Shown in pieces: positions 9,130 through 16,769 of a stretch of DNA of 64,000 nt (positions are counted from its first letter, which is position 1; each line of letters begins with the position of its first letter). Location: contig NZ_RZNC01000002.1 in the NCBI RefSeq assembly GCF_004078655.1, forward strand, positions 372,001 through 436,000, written 5' to 3'. Below the pieces are notes generated by a model. That model saw nothing but the letters and a program-made list of their open reading frames with translations. It made no database searches and was not told the DNA's origin. The position numbers and the translations under genes are program-made. The stretch is from Labedella populi. Its GTDB lineage: Bacteria > Actinomycetota > Actinomycetes > Actinomycetales > Microbacteriaceae.

Positions 9130-10478
9130 CGATCCCCGGTTCAGGGACAGTGGCTCCGGCGCGCCTGCTCCCCGTGTACCTCGAGGACTCGCCGCAGCCG
9201 TCGTTCACCCGCCAGATGGACGCGATGAAGAAGCACGCCGGGGCGCTCGTCGAGTGGCTGACGGCGGTGCACGTCTCCGCCGTGCCCGGAGTCCCGGCGG
9301 ACGCCGTCATCGTCCCGGACATGAGCGGTCTCGCATACCGGTCACTCGAGGAGTTCCGCCTGATCGAGAAGCCGATCCTCGTCGTCACGAGCGAGTTCGG
9401 TACCGTGTCGATGTGGGACTGGGAGATCCGCGACTACCTGCGGCGTCGCGGCGTCGACACCGTGGCGCCCACGTCCTTGCAGGAGTTCCATGACCTCTGC
9501 CGCGCGCTCGGAGTGAAACGAACGCTGCGGGAGTCCACCATGCTCGCCTATCTCGATGATCTCGGTGCCGGCCAACAGCCCGACATCTTCAAGCGCTTCT
9601 ACTGGTGGGAGGAGGAGTGCGTCGATGACCTGCAGTCGGCGTTCGGCGTGACCGTCGATCGCCGCAGCTACAGGGACCTGTGGGCGCGTGCACTCGCGAT
9701 CCCGGACGCACGGGTCGCCGACGAGCTCGTGCGCATCTCGGGCCCGGTGCCGATGGTCGGGTTGCAATCCCGCGCTCGGCTCGACGCCGTGCGGCTGAAA
9801 CTCGCGCTCTCGGATGACCTCGACGAGACGCCCGGGGTGATCGCCGCCGGCATCAACTGTCTCAACGAGTCCACGACCTCGACGACGACACCGTGCCTCG
9901 CCTGGAATCTCCTCTTCGAGGAGCGCGAACTCATCTGGGGCTGCGAGGCCGACCTCACCTCGATGATCACGCAATACCTCACGTGGAATACGCTCCGCGC
10001 GCCGGCGATGATGACGAACCTGTACCCCTTCCTCATGGGGCAGGCGGCGCTCGCGCACGAGCGGATCCCGTACTTCCCCGCCGTCGAGAAGCCTCAGGAC
10101 CACATCCTCACGGCGCACTGCGGGTTCTTCGGCGTCGTGCCGCAGTCGTGGTCGACGGAGTGGGCGCTGCGGGAACCGGTGCTCGCGATCGTCGACGCCA
10201 ATGCGAACGCGATCGACGCACGGTTCCCACTCGGTGACCTCACGATCGTGAAGATCGCGAGCACGATGGATTCGCTCACCGTCACTCCGGCGCTGCTCGA
10301 GAACTACGAGCAGTACGCGGACTCCGACTGCCTCAACGGGGCGATCCTCCGCGTGGAGGACGGGTACCGCTACGTCGAGAATCTGCCGTCACACCATGCC
10401 GTCCTCGCCGTGGGTGACCTGACCCGACGGCTCGGCGTCGTCGGCGGGGTCCTCGGACTCGAGGTCAGCACCATCTGA
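9126..10478 (+). CDS. L-fucose/L-arabinose isomerase-like protein
   Basis: A 450-residue protein that resembles uncharacterised fucose-isomerase-like proteins of the FucI/AraA fold. The best signs are TPCLAWNLLFEERELIWG followed by CEAD at 273-276, where the Glu matches a metal ligand in FucI, and HCGF at 331-334, a likely His ligand. The rest is divergent and shorter than the roughly 590 residues of true FucI. It is translationally coupled to the GH1 gene (ATGA overlap). An aldose-ketose isomerase role on the freed sugar is plausible but unproven; it could act on a modified sugar. Weak similarity outside the metal motifs lowers certainty. Confidence 0.6.
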   Translation: MTIPGSGTVAPARLLPVYLEDSPQPSFTRQMDAMKKHAGALVEWLTAVHVSAVPGVPADAVIVPDMSGLAYRSLEEFRLIEKPILVVTSEFGTVSMWDWEIRDYLRRRGVDTVAPTSLQEFHDLCRALGVKRTLRESTMLAYLDDLGAGQQPDIFKRFYWWEEECVDDLQSAFGVTVDRRSYRDLWARALAIPDARVADELVRISGPVPMVGLQSRARLDAVRLKLALSDDLDETPGVIAAGINCLNESTTSTTTPCLAWNLLFEERELIWGCEADLTSMITQYLTWNTLRAPAMMTNLYPFLMGQAALAHERIPYFPAVEKPQDHILTAHCGFFGVVPQSWSTEWALREPVLAIVDANANAIDARFPLGDLTIVKIASTMDSLTVTPALLENYEQYADSDCLNGAILRVEDGYRYVENLPSHHAVLAVGDLTRRLGVVGGVLGLEVSTI

Positions 10479-10498
10479 ACGCGCATCACCGATCTCCA

Positions 10499-10534
10499 CC
10501 GATTCCACCGATTCCACCGATTCCACCGATTCCA
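10499..10534. repeat. Four-copy 9-bp tandem repeat (CCGATTCCA)
   Basis: Four perfect copies of CCGATTCCA run from 10499 to 10534, preceded by the near copy CCGATCTCCA at about 10489. The array fills the gap between the isomerase-like gene and the alcohol dehydrogenase. It holds no open reading frame of its own. Confidence 0.9.
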
Positions 10535-10569
10535 CTGACACTCACCACGACCGCTCGATGAGGAGCACT

Positions 10570-11667
10570 GTGACCATCACGACACGCGCGACCGCCGCGA
10601 CGATGAAGGCCATCGTCTACGACCGTCCCCGCCACTTCGAGCTCGCCGAGCTTCCCGTCCCCGAGCCCGGTCAGGGGGAGGTTCTCGTGAAGGTCCTCGT
10701 CGCCGGGGTGTGCGGGACGGATGCGCACCTGCACGAGGGGGAGTTCGGCCCGACCTACCCGCTCACGCCCGGTCACGAGGTCTCGGGGGTGATCGCCGCG
10801 GTGGGCGCGGGTGTGTCGACCCCGGCCGTCGGCGACCGGGTCGTGTTCGACAACACCGCATCGTGCGGGCGCTGCCCCGAGTGCCGCAGGGGGCGCCCGG
10901 CCTTCTGCCATCACATCCTCGCGCAAGGCGTGAACGCGCCCGGCGGGTTCGCCGAGTACGTCCTCACGGACGCCGACCGGTGCTTCGTCGTGAGTGACCT
11001 CGATCCTGAGGTCGCCGTCTTCGCGGAGCCCGTCGCGTGCGTCGTGCACGGCCTCGACGTGCTCGCGATGCAGCCCGGCGACCGGGTCCTCCTCTTCGGT
11101 GCCGGCCCGACGGGTCTCGTGCTCGCACAACTGCTGAGAGCCTCGGGAGCAGGTGACGTCACGGTCGCGGCGCCGACGCAGGCCAAGCTCGATCTCGCGG
11201 CGGCCCGCGGGGCGGACCACGTCGTGCTCATCGAGCGTTCGGATCCGTGGTCATCGGGGGATCGACTCCGCGCCGTGGCCGGCGACGGCTTCGACGTCGT
11301 GATCGACGCGACGGGATCGGTCGGCGTCCTCGATCAGACGATCTCGCTCCTCCGCGTCGGCGGCACGATGCTCGTGTACGGGATGGCGGCCGAGAACGCG
11401 CGCTGGTCGATCCCGCCGTACGAGGTGTTCCGGCGCGAGCTCGTGATCAAGGGGTCGTTCGCGCAGCAATTCGCGTTCGACCGGTCCCTCGCGGCGCTTC
11501 GCGGCGGACGCGTCGACACGAGCGGAATGATCACGCACCGCTTCGATCTCGAGCACTACGCCGACGCACTCGCCGCGGTCGCCGACAGCTCGTGCATCAA
11601 GGCCGTGATCGTTCCGACGAGCGCGACGGCGGCGACGGGGACCACCGAGGAACGAGGGGACTCATGA
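10570..11667 (+). CDS. Zinc-dependent alcohol dehydrogenase (MDR superfamily)
   Basis: A 365-residue medium-chain dehydrogenase. Catalytic zinc ligands are Cys48 and the His69-Glu70 pair (GHE). The structural zinc site is Cys99, Cys102, Cys105 and Cys113. The Rossmann turn is LLFGAGPTGLVLAQ. The pattern is closest to sorbitol / L-threonine / sugar-alcohol dehydrogenases. I chose GTG 10570, which follows AGGAG; the in-frame ATG at 10558 lacks a site and an internal ATG at 10603 would give the common start MKAIVYD. It overlaps the SDR gene by 4 bp. It probably oxidises a hydroxyl of the sugar or aglycone with NAD. Confidence 0.9.
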   Translation: MTITTRATAATMKAIVYDRPRHFELAELPVPEPGQGEVLVKVLVAGVCGTDAHLHEGEFGPTYPLTPGHEVSGVIAAVGAGVSTPAVGDRVVFDNTASCGRCPECRRGRPAFCHHILAQGVNAPGGFAEYVLTDADRCFVVSDLDPEVAVFAEPVACVVHGLDVLAMQPGDRVLLFGAGPTGLVLAQLLRASGAGDVTVAAPTQAKLDLAAARGADHVVLIERSDPWSSGDRLRAVAGDGFDVVIDATGSVGVLDQTISLLRVGGTMLVYGMAAENARWSIPPYEVFRRELVIKGSFAQQFAFDRSLAALRGGRVDTSGMITHRFDLEHYADALAAVADSSCIKAVIVPTSATAATGTTEERGDS

Positions 11668-12395
11668 GTGACGCATTGACCGGACGGAGAGTGGCCGTCA
11701 CGGGAGCCGGCGGCGGCATCGGCACGGCGATCGTGCACCGCTTGCTCGCGGAGGGCGCGGAGATCGCGGCGCTCGACGTCGCGGGACTCGACGCCCTTCC
11801 GGACGCCGTGACGCGCCACCGGGTGGACCTGACGTCCCCCGAGTCGATCGCGGGTGTCGTCGCCGGGCTGTACGCGACGGACGACCGGCCTGTTCACCTC
11901 GTCACGAGCGCGGGGATCGTCGAGGACGACGTCGCCGCGGAGGAGATGTCAGCGTCCCAGTTCGACGCGGTGTACAACGTCAACATCCGCGGCGTCTTCC
12001 TCACCTGTCAGGCGTTCGGCCGCGAACTGCTCGCTCGAGGCGGCGGCGCGATCGTGAACATCGCGTCGATGAGCGGGAACGCGATCGTCAACGCGCCGCA
12101 GAAGCAGAGCGCGTACAACTCGTCGAAGGCCGCTGTGAGTGCCCTCACCCGATCCCTCGCCGTGGAGTGGGGTCCACGCGGCGTCCGCGTCAACGCCGTT
12201 TCGCCCGGCTACGTCGACACGCCGCTCAACCACCTGAAGGCGCACATGCACGAGAGGTGGAAGAAGGACACCGTGTTGGGGCGGTTCGCGACGCCCGAGG
12301 AGGTCGCCGCGGCCGTGTTCTTCCTCCTCTCGGACGAGTCGTCCTACTTCGTCGGCGCCGAACTCCTCATGGACGGCGGGTCCTCCCTCCGCTGA
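11664..12395 (+). CDS. SDR-family oxidoreductase
   Basis: A 243-residue classical short-chain dehydrogenase. The cofactor motif TGAGGGIG is at residues 13-20, and the active site has Tyr151 and Lys155 (YNSSK) after IVNIASMSGN. The end VNAVSPGYVDTPLN is standard for the fold. It is the last gene of the island, overlapping the alcohol dehydrogenase by ATGA, and may form an oxidation/reduction pair with it. A GGACGGCGG hairpin arm lies in its final codons. The substrate is unknown; sugars, polyols and 3-keto sugars are all common for this class. Confidence 0.9.
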   Translation: MSDALTGRRVAVTGAGGGIGTAIVHRLLAEGAEIAALDVAGLDALPDAVTRHRVDLTSPESIAGVVAGLYATDDRPVHLVTSAGIVEDDVAAEEMSASQFDAVYNVNIRGVFLTCQAFGRELLARGGGAIVNIASMSGNAIVNAPQKQSAYNSSKAAVSALTRSLAVEWGPRGVRVNAVSPGYVDTPLNHLKAHMHERWKKDTVLGRFATPEEVAAAVFFLLSDESSYFVGAELLMDGGSSLR

Positions 12396-12408
12396 GAATC
12401 CGCCGTCC
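12371..12408. terminator. Hairpin between convergent SDR and FAD oxidase genes
   Basis: GGACGGCGG (12371-12379) and CCGCCGTCC (12400-12408) can form a 9-bp GC stem with a 20-nt loop. The left arm lies in the last SDR codons, and the next gene converges from the other strand. No clear T-tract follows, so the terminator role is inferred from position. Confidence 0.4.
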
Positions 12409-12426
12409 GCGCCTGCTCGTTCTCCG

Positions 12427-13575
12427 TCAGCCGACGGGGAAGGGCACCGCTCCGTCGACGGGCGCCGTCACGGTGAACCTCGCGATGTCCTCGCTCGTCG
12501 TACCGTCCACCGCGAGCTCGGCGAGGACGCGACCGATGGTGGGAGTGAACTTGAACGCGTGTCCGGCGCCGAGCGCGACAATGACATCCGGGTGCTCGTC
12601 GAGCGCGCCGATGAGGAAGCGGCGGTCCTCGGTGAGCGCGTACTGACAGGTGACGGTGCGCAGCACCTCGCCGCTCGCCGGGATCGTTCCCGCCATGAAG
12701 CTCGCGAGCTGTGCGATGAGGGCAGGGGAGGGGACGAACGTTCGGTCCTCGGGCGCCATCACGTTGTTCGAGACGTCGCGAGCGGCTTTGATGGTCGGCT
12801 CGCCGTAGGTGGGGAAGCCGTAGTAGCACTGCACGTCCTCCCAGATCCACACGGGGAAGCGGCGGCGGTCGAAGAACTGCGGATCGGCGGGAGCGAAATA
12901 GGACACCTGCTCCTGCATCACGGTGAGGGGGATCGCGGCACCGAGCGGTTCGAGCAGGCGGTTGGTCCACGCGTCGGCGGCGAGCACGACCTTCCGCGCA
13001 CGCACGTCGCCACGGGACGTGTGCACGACGACACCGTCCGCGTCGGGGTCGATGCGCTCGACGGCGGTCCGGTCGCGCAGCTCGGCCCCGTTCATCCGCG
13101 CGTGCAGCTGGAGCGTCGCGACGGTACGAGCGGCGTGGGCGACCCCCGAGTCGGCGGTGTAGATGGCGCGCACATCGGTGGCGATGGTGAACTGGGGGAA
13201 GCGCGCGTGCACCGCGACGTCGTCGAGGATCTCGAACGGTACGCCGGACGCCGTGAGGCTCCCGACGAAGTCATCGATCGAGTGGGGACCGTCGTCCGGG
13301 AAGAAGACGATCCCACCGGTGATGTCGAGCAACCGCTCGCCCGTGACGGCCTCGAGATCCGCCCAATCGCGGTAGGCCGATTGCGCGAGCCGGACGTACT
13401 CGGGGGCGCCGTACGAGGTCCGCACGATGCGTGAGGTGTCGTGAGACGCTCCCCGGACGTGGCCGAGGTCGAACTGCTCGAAGGCGACGACGGACACCCC
13501 CTTCCGGGCGAGGTGGTAGGCGGCGGCGCTTCCGAGAGCGCCGAGTCCGACGACGGCGACGTCGAATGTCTCCAT
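12427..13575 (-). CDS. FAD-dependent amine oxidase, monomeric sarcosine oxidase / N-methyltryptophan oxidase type
   Basis: A 382-residue flavoprotein of the MSOX/SolA family. The FAD-binding GLGALG lies at residues 10-15, the family motif GASHDTSRIVR at 42-52, and Cys310 in TCQYALTEDRRF sits where MSOX and MTOX bind FAD covalently. GAGHAFKFTPTIG near 337-349 is the usual C-terminal flavin contact. Such enzymes oxidise N-methyl amino acids or cyclic imino acids and give H2O2 plus aldehyde or imine. It is transcribed in the same direction as the amino acid ABC genes, separated from them by a 13-bp repeat array, so it probably oxidises their substrate. Which amine is unknown. Confidence 0.9.
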   Translation of the reverse strand: METFDVAVVGLGALGSAAAYHLARKGVSVVAFEQFDLGHVRGASHDTSRIVRTSYGAPEYVRLAQSAYRDWADLEAVTGERLLDITGGIVFFPDDGPHSIDDFVGSLTASGVPFEILDDVAVHARFPQFTIATDVRAIYTADSGVAHAARTVATLQLHARMNGAELRDRTAVERIDPDADGVVVHTSRGDVRARKVVLAADAWTNRLLEPLGAAIPLTVMQEQVSYFAPADPQFFDRRRFPVWIWEDVQCYYGFPTYGEPTIKAARDVSNNVMAPEDRTFVPSPALIAQLASFMAGTIPASGEVLRTVTCQYALTEDRRFLIGALDEHPDVIVALGAGHAFKFTPTIGRVLAELAVDGTTSEDIARFTVTAPVDGAVPFPVG

Positions 13576-13642
13576 GTGGTGCGTGTCCTTCGTTCGTGGG
13601 TCGGGGCGGTGGTTCGGCTGGTGGCTCGGGTGGCTGGTCTGC

Positions 13643-13772
13643 GTGGAGTGGAAACGTGGAGTGGAAACGTGGAGTGGAAACGTGGAGTGGAAACGTGGAG
13701 CGGAAACGTGGAGTGGAAACGTGGAGTGGAAACGTGGAGCGGAAACGTGGAGTGGAAACGTGGAGTGGAAAC
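13643..13772. repeat. Ten-copy 13-bp tandem array (GTGGAGTGGAAAC)
   Basis: Ten uninterrupted 13-bp copies of GTGGAGYGGAAAC. Copies 5 and 8 carry C at position 7 and the other eight carry T. The T-T-C order of copies 3-5 and 6-8 shows a 39-bp higher-order unit, so part of the array grew by duplicating a trimer. There are no spacers, which excludes CRISPR. It lies between the ATPase stop and the oxidase start of two co-directional minus-strand genes, so it would be transcribed in the oxidase leader. Confidence 0.97.
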
Positions 13773-13791
13773 GGAGAGGAGGGGGCGGGGT

Positions 13792-14580
13792 TCAGAGGAC
13801 CTTCGCGAGGAAGGAACGCGTCCGCTCGTGCCGAGGGTCACGGAGGACCTGATCGGGGGGACCGCTCTCGACGACCACACCGCCGTCCATGAAGGTCACG
13901 GTGTCCGCGACCTCGCGGGCGAATCCGATCTCGTGGGTCACGACGATCATCGTCATGCCGTCATCGGCGAGGCCGCGCATGACGTCGAGCACCTCGCCGA
14001 CGAGTTCGGGATCGAGCGCCGACGTCGGCTCGTCGAAGAGCATGAGCTTCGGACGCATCGTGAGGGCGCGAGCGATCGCGACGCGCTGCTGCTGCCCGCC
14101 CGAGAGGGAGCGCGGGTACGCGCCGGCCTTCTCGGCGAGTCCCACGACGTCGAGCATCTCCCTCGCGCGCTCCCGCGCCGACTTCGCGCTCTCCCGCCGC
14201 ACCTGGACCGGTGCCTCGACGAGGTTCTCGAGCACCGTCATGTGGGGGAAGAGGTTGAACTGCTGGAACACCATGCCGATCTCGCTGCGGCGCTCGGCGA
14301 TCTCCGCGTCGCGCAGCTCGTGCAGTCGATCGCCCTGCCTTCGGTAGCCGACGAGTTCGCCAGCGACGCTGATGGTGCCGGCGTCGATCTTCTCGAGGTG
14401 GTTGATGCACCGGAGGAAGGTGCTCTTGCCGGATCCCGACGGGCCGAGAAGGCACATCACCTCACCCGTGCGCACGGTCATATCGATGCCGCGGACGACG
14501 AGGTTGCCGCCGTAGCGCTTGTGCACACCCTTCGCCTCGACGAGCACGGGTGCGGTCTCGAGTCTGGCGTGACCGGTCAC
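13792..14580 (-). CDS. Polar amino acid ABC transporter ATP-binding protein (GlnQ-like)
   Basis: A 262-residue ABC ATPase. Walker A is GPSGSGKST (46-54), the signature is [15 protein letters not shown], Walker B is [14 protein letters not shown], and the switch His is in [15 protein letters not shown]. The sequence type ([32 protein letters not shown]) is the polar amino acid uptake group. It overlaps the permease gene by 4 bp and ends just before the 13-bp repeat array. It powers uptake with the permease and lipoprotein receptor upstream. Confidence 0.95.
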   Translation of the reverse strand: MTGHARLETAPVLVEAKGVHKRYGGNLVVRGIDMTVRTGEVMCLLGPSGSGKSTFLRCINHLEKIDAGTISVAGELVGYRRQGDRLHELRDAEIAERRSEIGMVFQQFNLFPHMTVLENLVEAPVQVRRESAKSARERAREMLDVVGLAEKAGAYPRSLSGGQQQRVAIARALTMRPKLMLFDEPTSALDPELVGEVLDVMRGLADDGMTMIVVTHEIGFAREVADTVTFMDGGVVVESGPPDQVLRDPRHERTRSFLAKVL

Positions 14581-15539
14581 GATCGGCTCCTTTCGCCGGG
14601 TGTCACTGCGCTCGGGGACGACACGGTCACGGACGAATGCCTCGGCACGATCCCACGCGCGACCGTGCCGAGCAGGGATCGCTCGGGTCGACCGGTGTCG
14701 CCACGGGTGAAATGTCGCTCGAGGTAGTACTGGCCGATGCTCAAAACCGTGGTCACGAGGAGGTACCAGAGGCTCACGGTGATGAGGAGCGGGATCACCT
14801 GGTAGGTCCGCGAGTAGATCGCCTGCGCCTGCCAGAGCAGCTCGGGAATGGCGATGACGCTCACGAGCGACGTCGTCTTGAGCATCGAGATGGTCTCATT
14901 GCCCGTCGGCGGGATGATGACGCGCATCGCCTGGGGGAGCACGATGCGTCGGAACGTCTGCGACTTCCGCATCCCGAGGGCATGGGCCGCGTCGGTCTGA
15001 CCCGAGTCGACCGACTGCAGTCCCGCGCGCACGATCTCCGACATGTACGCGCCCTCGTTGAGTCCCAGGCCCAGGACGGCCGCGAGGAACGGGGTGATGA
15101 GCACGTTCGTGCTCTCACTGAACAGCGTCGGCCCGAAGGGGATGCCGAGGGACATCACCGGGTAGAGGGCCGCGAGGTTGAACCAGAAGATGAGCTGGAC
15201 GAGCAACGGCGTTCCGCGGAAGAAGGCGATGTAGCCGGAGGCCGCCACCGAGACGACGGGGTTGCTCGACTCGCGGGCAAGGGCCATGACGACGCCGATC
15301 ACGACGCCCACCACCATCGCGATCACGGTGAGGTACAACGTCGTCGCGAGGCCCTCGAGGATCTGCGCGTTGAACACGTAGCTGAAGACGAGGCTCCACT
15401 GGTAACGCGGGTTGGTGACCAGGGAGATCACGATCAGGGCCACGACGACGAGCACGACAGTGGTCGCGAGCCGCTGCCCGTAGCGCCGGACGGGGACGAC
15501 ACGCACGGCGTCCCCGTCCGATCCGGTCGTACCGCTCAT
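14577..15539 (-). CDS. Polar amino acid ABC transporter permease (His/Glu/Gln/Arg family)
   Basis: A 320-residue permease with a hydrophilic N-terminus, about five transmembrane segments and the family loop [20 protein letters not shown]. The ATG at 15539 overlaps the receptor stop (ATGA). The frame stays open for another 2 kb upstream, but that part overlaps the receptor and regulator genes and is not coding. A single permease gene implies a homodimeric channel. It fits with the ATPase downstream and the receptor upstream in one operon. Confidence 0.94.
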   Translation of the reverse strand: MSGTTGSDGDAVRVVPVRRYGQRLATTVVLVVVALIVISLVTNPRYQWSLVFSYVFNAQILEGLATTLYLTVIAMVVGVVIGVVMALARESSNPVVSVAASGYIAFFRGTPLLVQLIFWFNLAALYPVMSLGIPFGPTLFSESTNVLITPFLAAVLGLGLNEGAYMSEIVRAGLQSVDSGQTDAAHALGMRKSQTFRRIVLPQAMRVIIPPTGNETISMLKTTSLVSVIAIPELLWQAQAIYSRTYQVIPLLITVSLWYLLVTTVLSIGQYYLERHFTRGDTGRPERSLLGTVARGIVPRHSSVTVSSPSAVTPGERSRS

Positions 15540-16531
15540 CACGCGCCGTCCGCCGTGAGCATCTCGGACTCCTCGATTGCGCCGCTCGTGACGCCCCACT
15601 TCGAGAGGATCTCCTCGTAGGTGCCGTCCTCGATGAGGACGTTGACGGCGGCGGCGATCGCGGGGGTCAGGTCTGAGCCCTGCGGGAAGGTGAAGCCCCA
15701 CGTGCTCGGGTCGTAGGTCTCCTCGAGGACCTCGAGCGCGCCGCTCGATCGCTCGGCGACGTACGTGAGCGGGCCGTAGTCGGACATGCTCGCGTCGGCC
15801 CGGCCGGAGGTGAGCGCGAGAGTGGCATCCGGCTGCGTCGGGAAGACCGAGACGTCGATCGGCTCCTCGCCGGCTTCCTCGCAGGCGCTCTGGAACTCCG
15901 GCATGTAGTTGTCGGCGTAGACGGTGCCCTGCTGCACGGCGATCCGACGGCCGCACATCGACTCGAGGTCGATCCCGAGGGGATTGCCTGTCGGCACGAT
16001 GAGCGATGTGCCTCCCGCGAAGTAGGTCACATAGTCCACGACGGCGAGGCGCTCGTCCGTGACGCTCATGGCGCCGTTGGCCATGTCGACGCGCTCGGAC
16101 TGCAGCGACGGGATCATGGCGTCGAATCCGACGTCCTCGTGCTCGACCGTCACGCCGAGCACGTCGCCGACCGCGAGCAGGAGCTCGATGTCGTTGCCCG
16201 TGAGCGTGGTGCCGTCGTCCGCGAGGAGGAAGTGCGGTGCGTACCCGGGCCCGCCCGCTGCGTGGATGACGCCGGCCTCGGCGATGTCCGCCGGGAGGAG
16301 ATCCGCCGCCTCCTGGTCGAACGTTCCGGCGATGAAGTCGGAGCCGATGGTCTCGACGGGCGCCGGCTCGGCGCCGCCGCTGGAGCCCTCGGTGCCGGTG
16401 CCGCCGGTGTCGGAGGCGCAGCCGGCGAGGACCGCCACGACGCCGGCCGTGGCGACGAAGGCGGCCACGGACCGGAGTGGTCTGAGAGCAGGGTGCGAGA
16501 GGCGGTGCTGGGGCGGGGGGAGGACGGTCAT
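15539..16531 (-). CDS. Amino acid ABC transporter substrate-binding lipoprotein
   Basis: A 330-residue family-3 solute-binding protein. It has a lipoprotein signal with lipobox VLAGC and Cys38, a Gly/Ser/Thr linker, and then the bilobal receptor pattern (FDAMIPSLQSERVDMANGAM, SVTDERLAVVDYVTYF). The start at 16531 follows GAGGAG. It is the first gene of the amino acid uptake operon and is divergent from the tandem IclR regulator. Given the sarcosine-oxidase-type gene at the end of the operon, the ligand may be an N-methylated or cyclic amino acid, but this is inference. Confidence 0.93.
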   Translation of the reverse strand: MTVLPPPQHRLSHPALRPLRSVAAFVATAGVVAVLAGCASDTGGTGTEGSSGGAEPAPVETIGSDFIAGTFDQEAADLLPADIAEAGVIHAAGGPGYAPHFLLADDGTTLTGNDIELLLAVGDVLGVTVEHEDVGFDAMIPSLQSERVDMANGAMSVTDERLAVVDYVTYFAGGTSLIVPTGNPLGIDLESMCGRRIAVQQGTVYADNYMPEFQSACEEAGEEPIDVSVFPTQPDATLALTSGRADASMSDYGPLTYVAERSSGALEVLEETYDPSTWGFTFPQGSDLTPAIAAAVNVLIEDGTYEEILSKWGVTSGAIEESEMLTADGA

Positions 16532-16714
16532 GGGGTGTCTCCTCGAGCGGAATGGCGGGGCAGATGGAGGGGGAGGGGCGGATCTCTGTCACTCGCCCGG
16601 ATGAACGGGCGGGCAGGGCGGAGCGGCGTTTCACCCCCGGTCGGTCGATCCTCGCGCGGGGTGTCGTCACTCTAGACAGCGAGTGATGCCCGGCTGTTAC
16701 AGTGCTCGTCATGT

Positions 16715-16738
16715 GCAATTCGTCGTCCCTCGAATTGC
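16715..16738. promoter_or_regulatory. Perfect palindromic operator candidate for the tandem IclR regulator
   Basis: GCAATTCG (16715-16722) and CGAATTGC (16731-16738) form a perfect inverted repeat of two 8-bp arms with an 8-bp spacer. It lies 31 bp before the regulator start and in the divergent gap to the transporter operon. Size and position fit an autoregulatory operator that also controls the transport genes. No binding data are available. Confidence 0.65.
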
Positions 16739-16769
16739 GGGATCTCCGTCGGCTGAGGAGGTCGACGCG

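Noticed and set aside
13643-13772. CRISPR array
   Set aside because: The 13-bp copies are contiguous with no unique spacers, and no cas genes occur in the window.
13574-13880. A repeat-encoded peptide read from the 13-bp array
   Set aside because: Frames through the array are open only because the unit lacks stops, and none has start signals or continues into a sensible protein.
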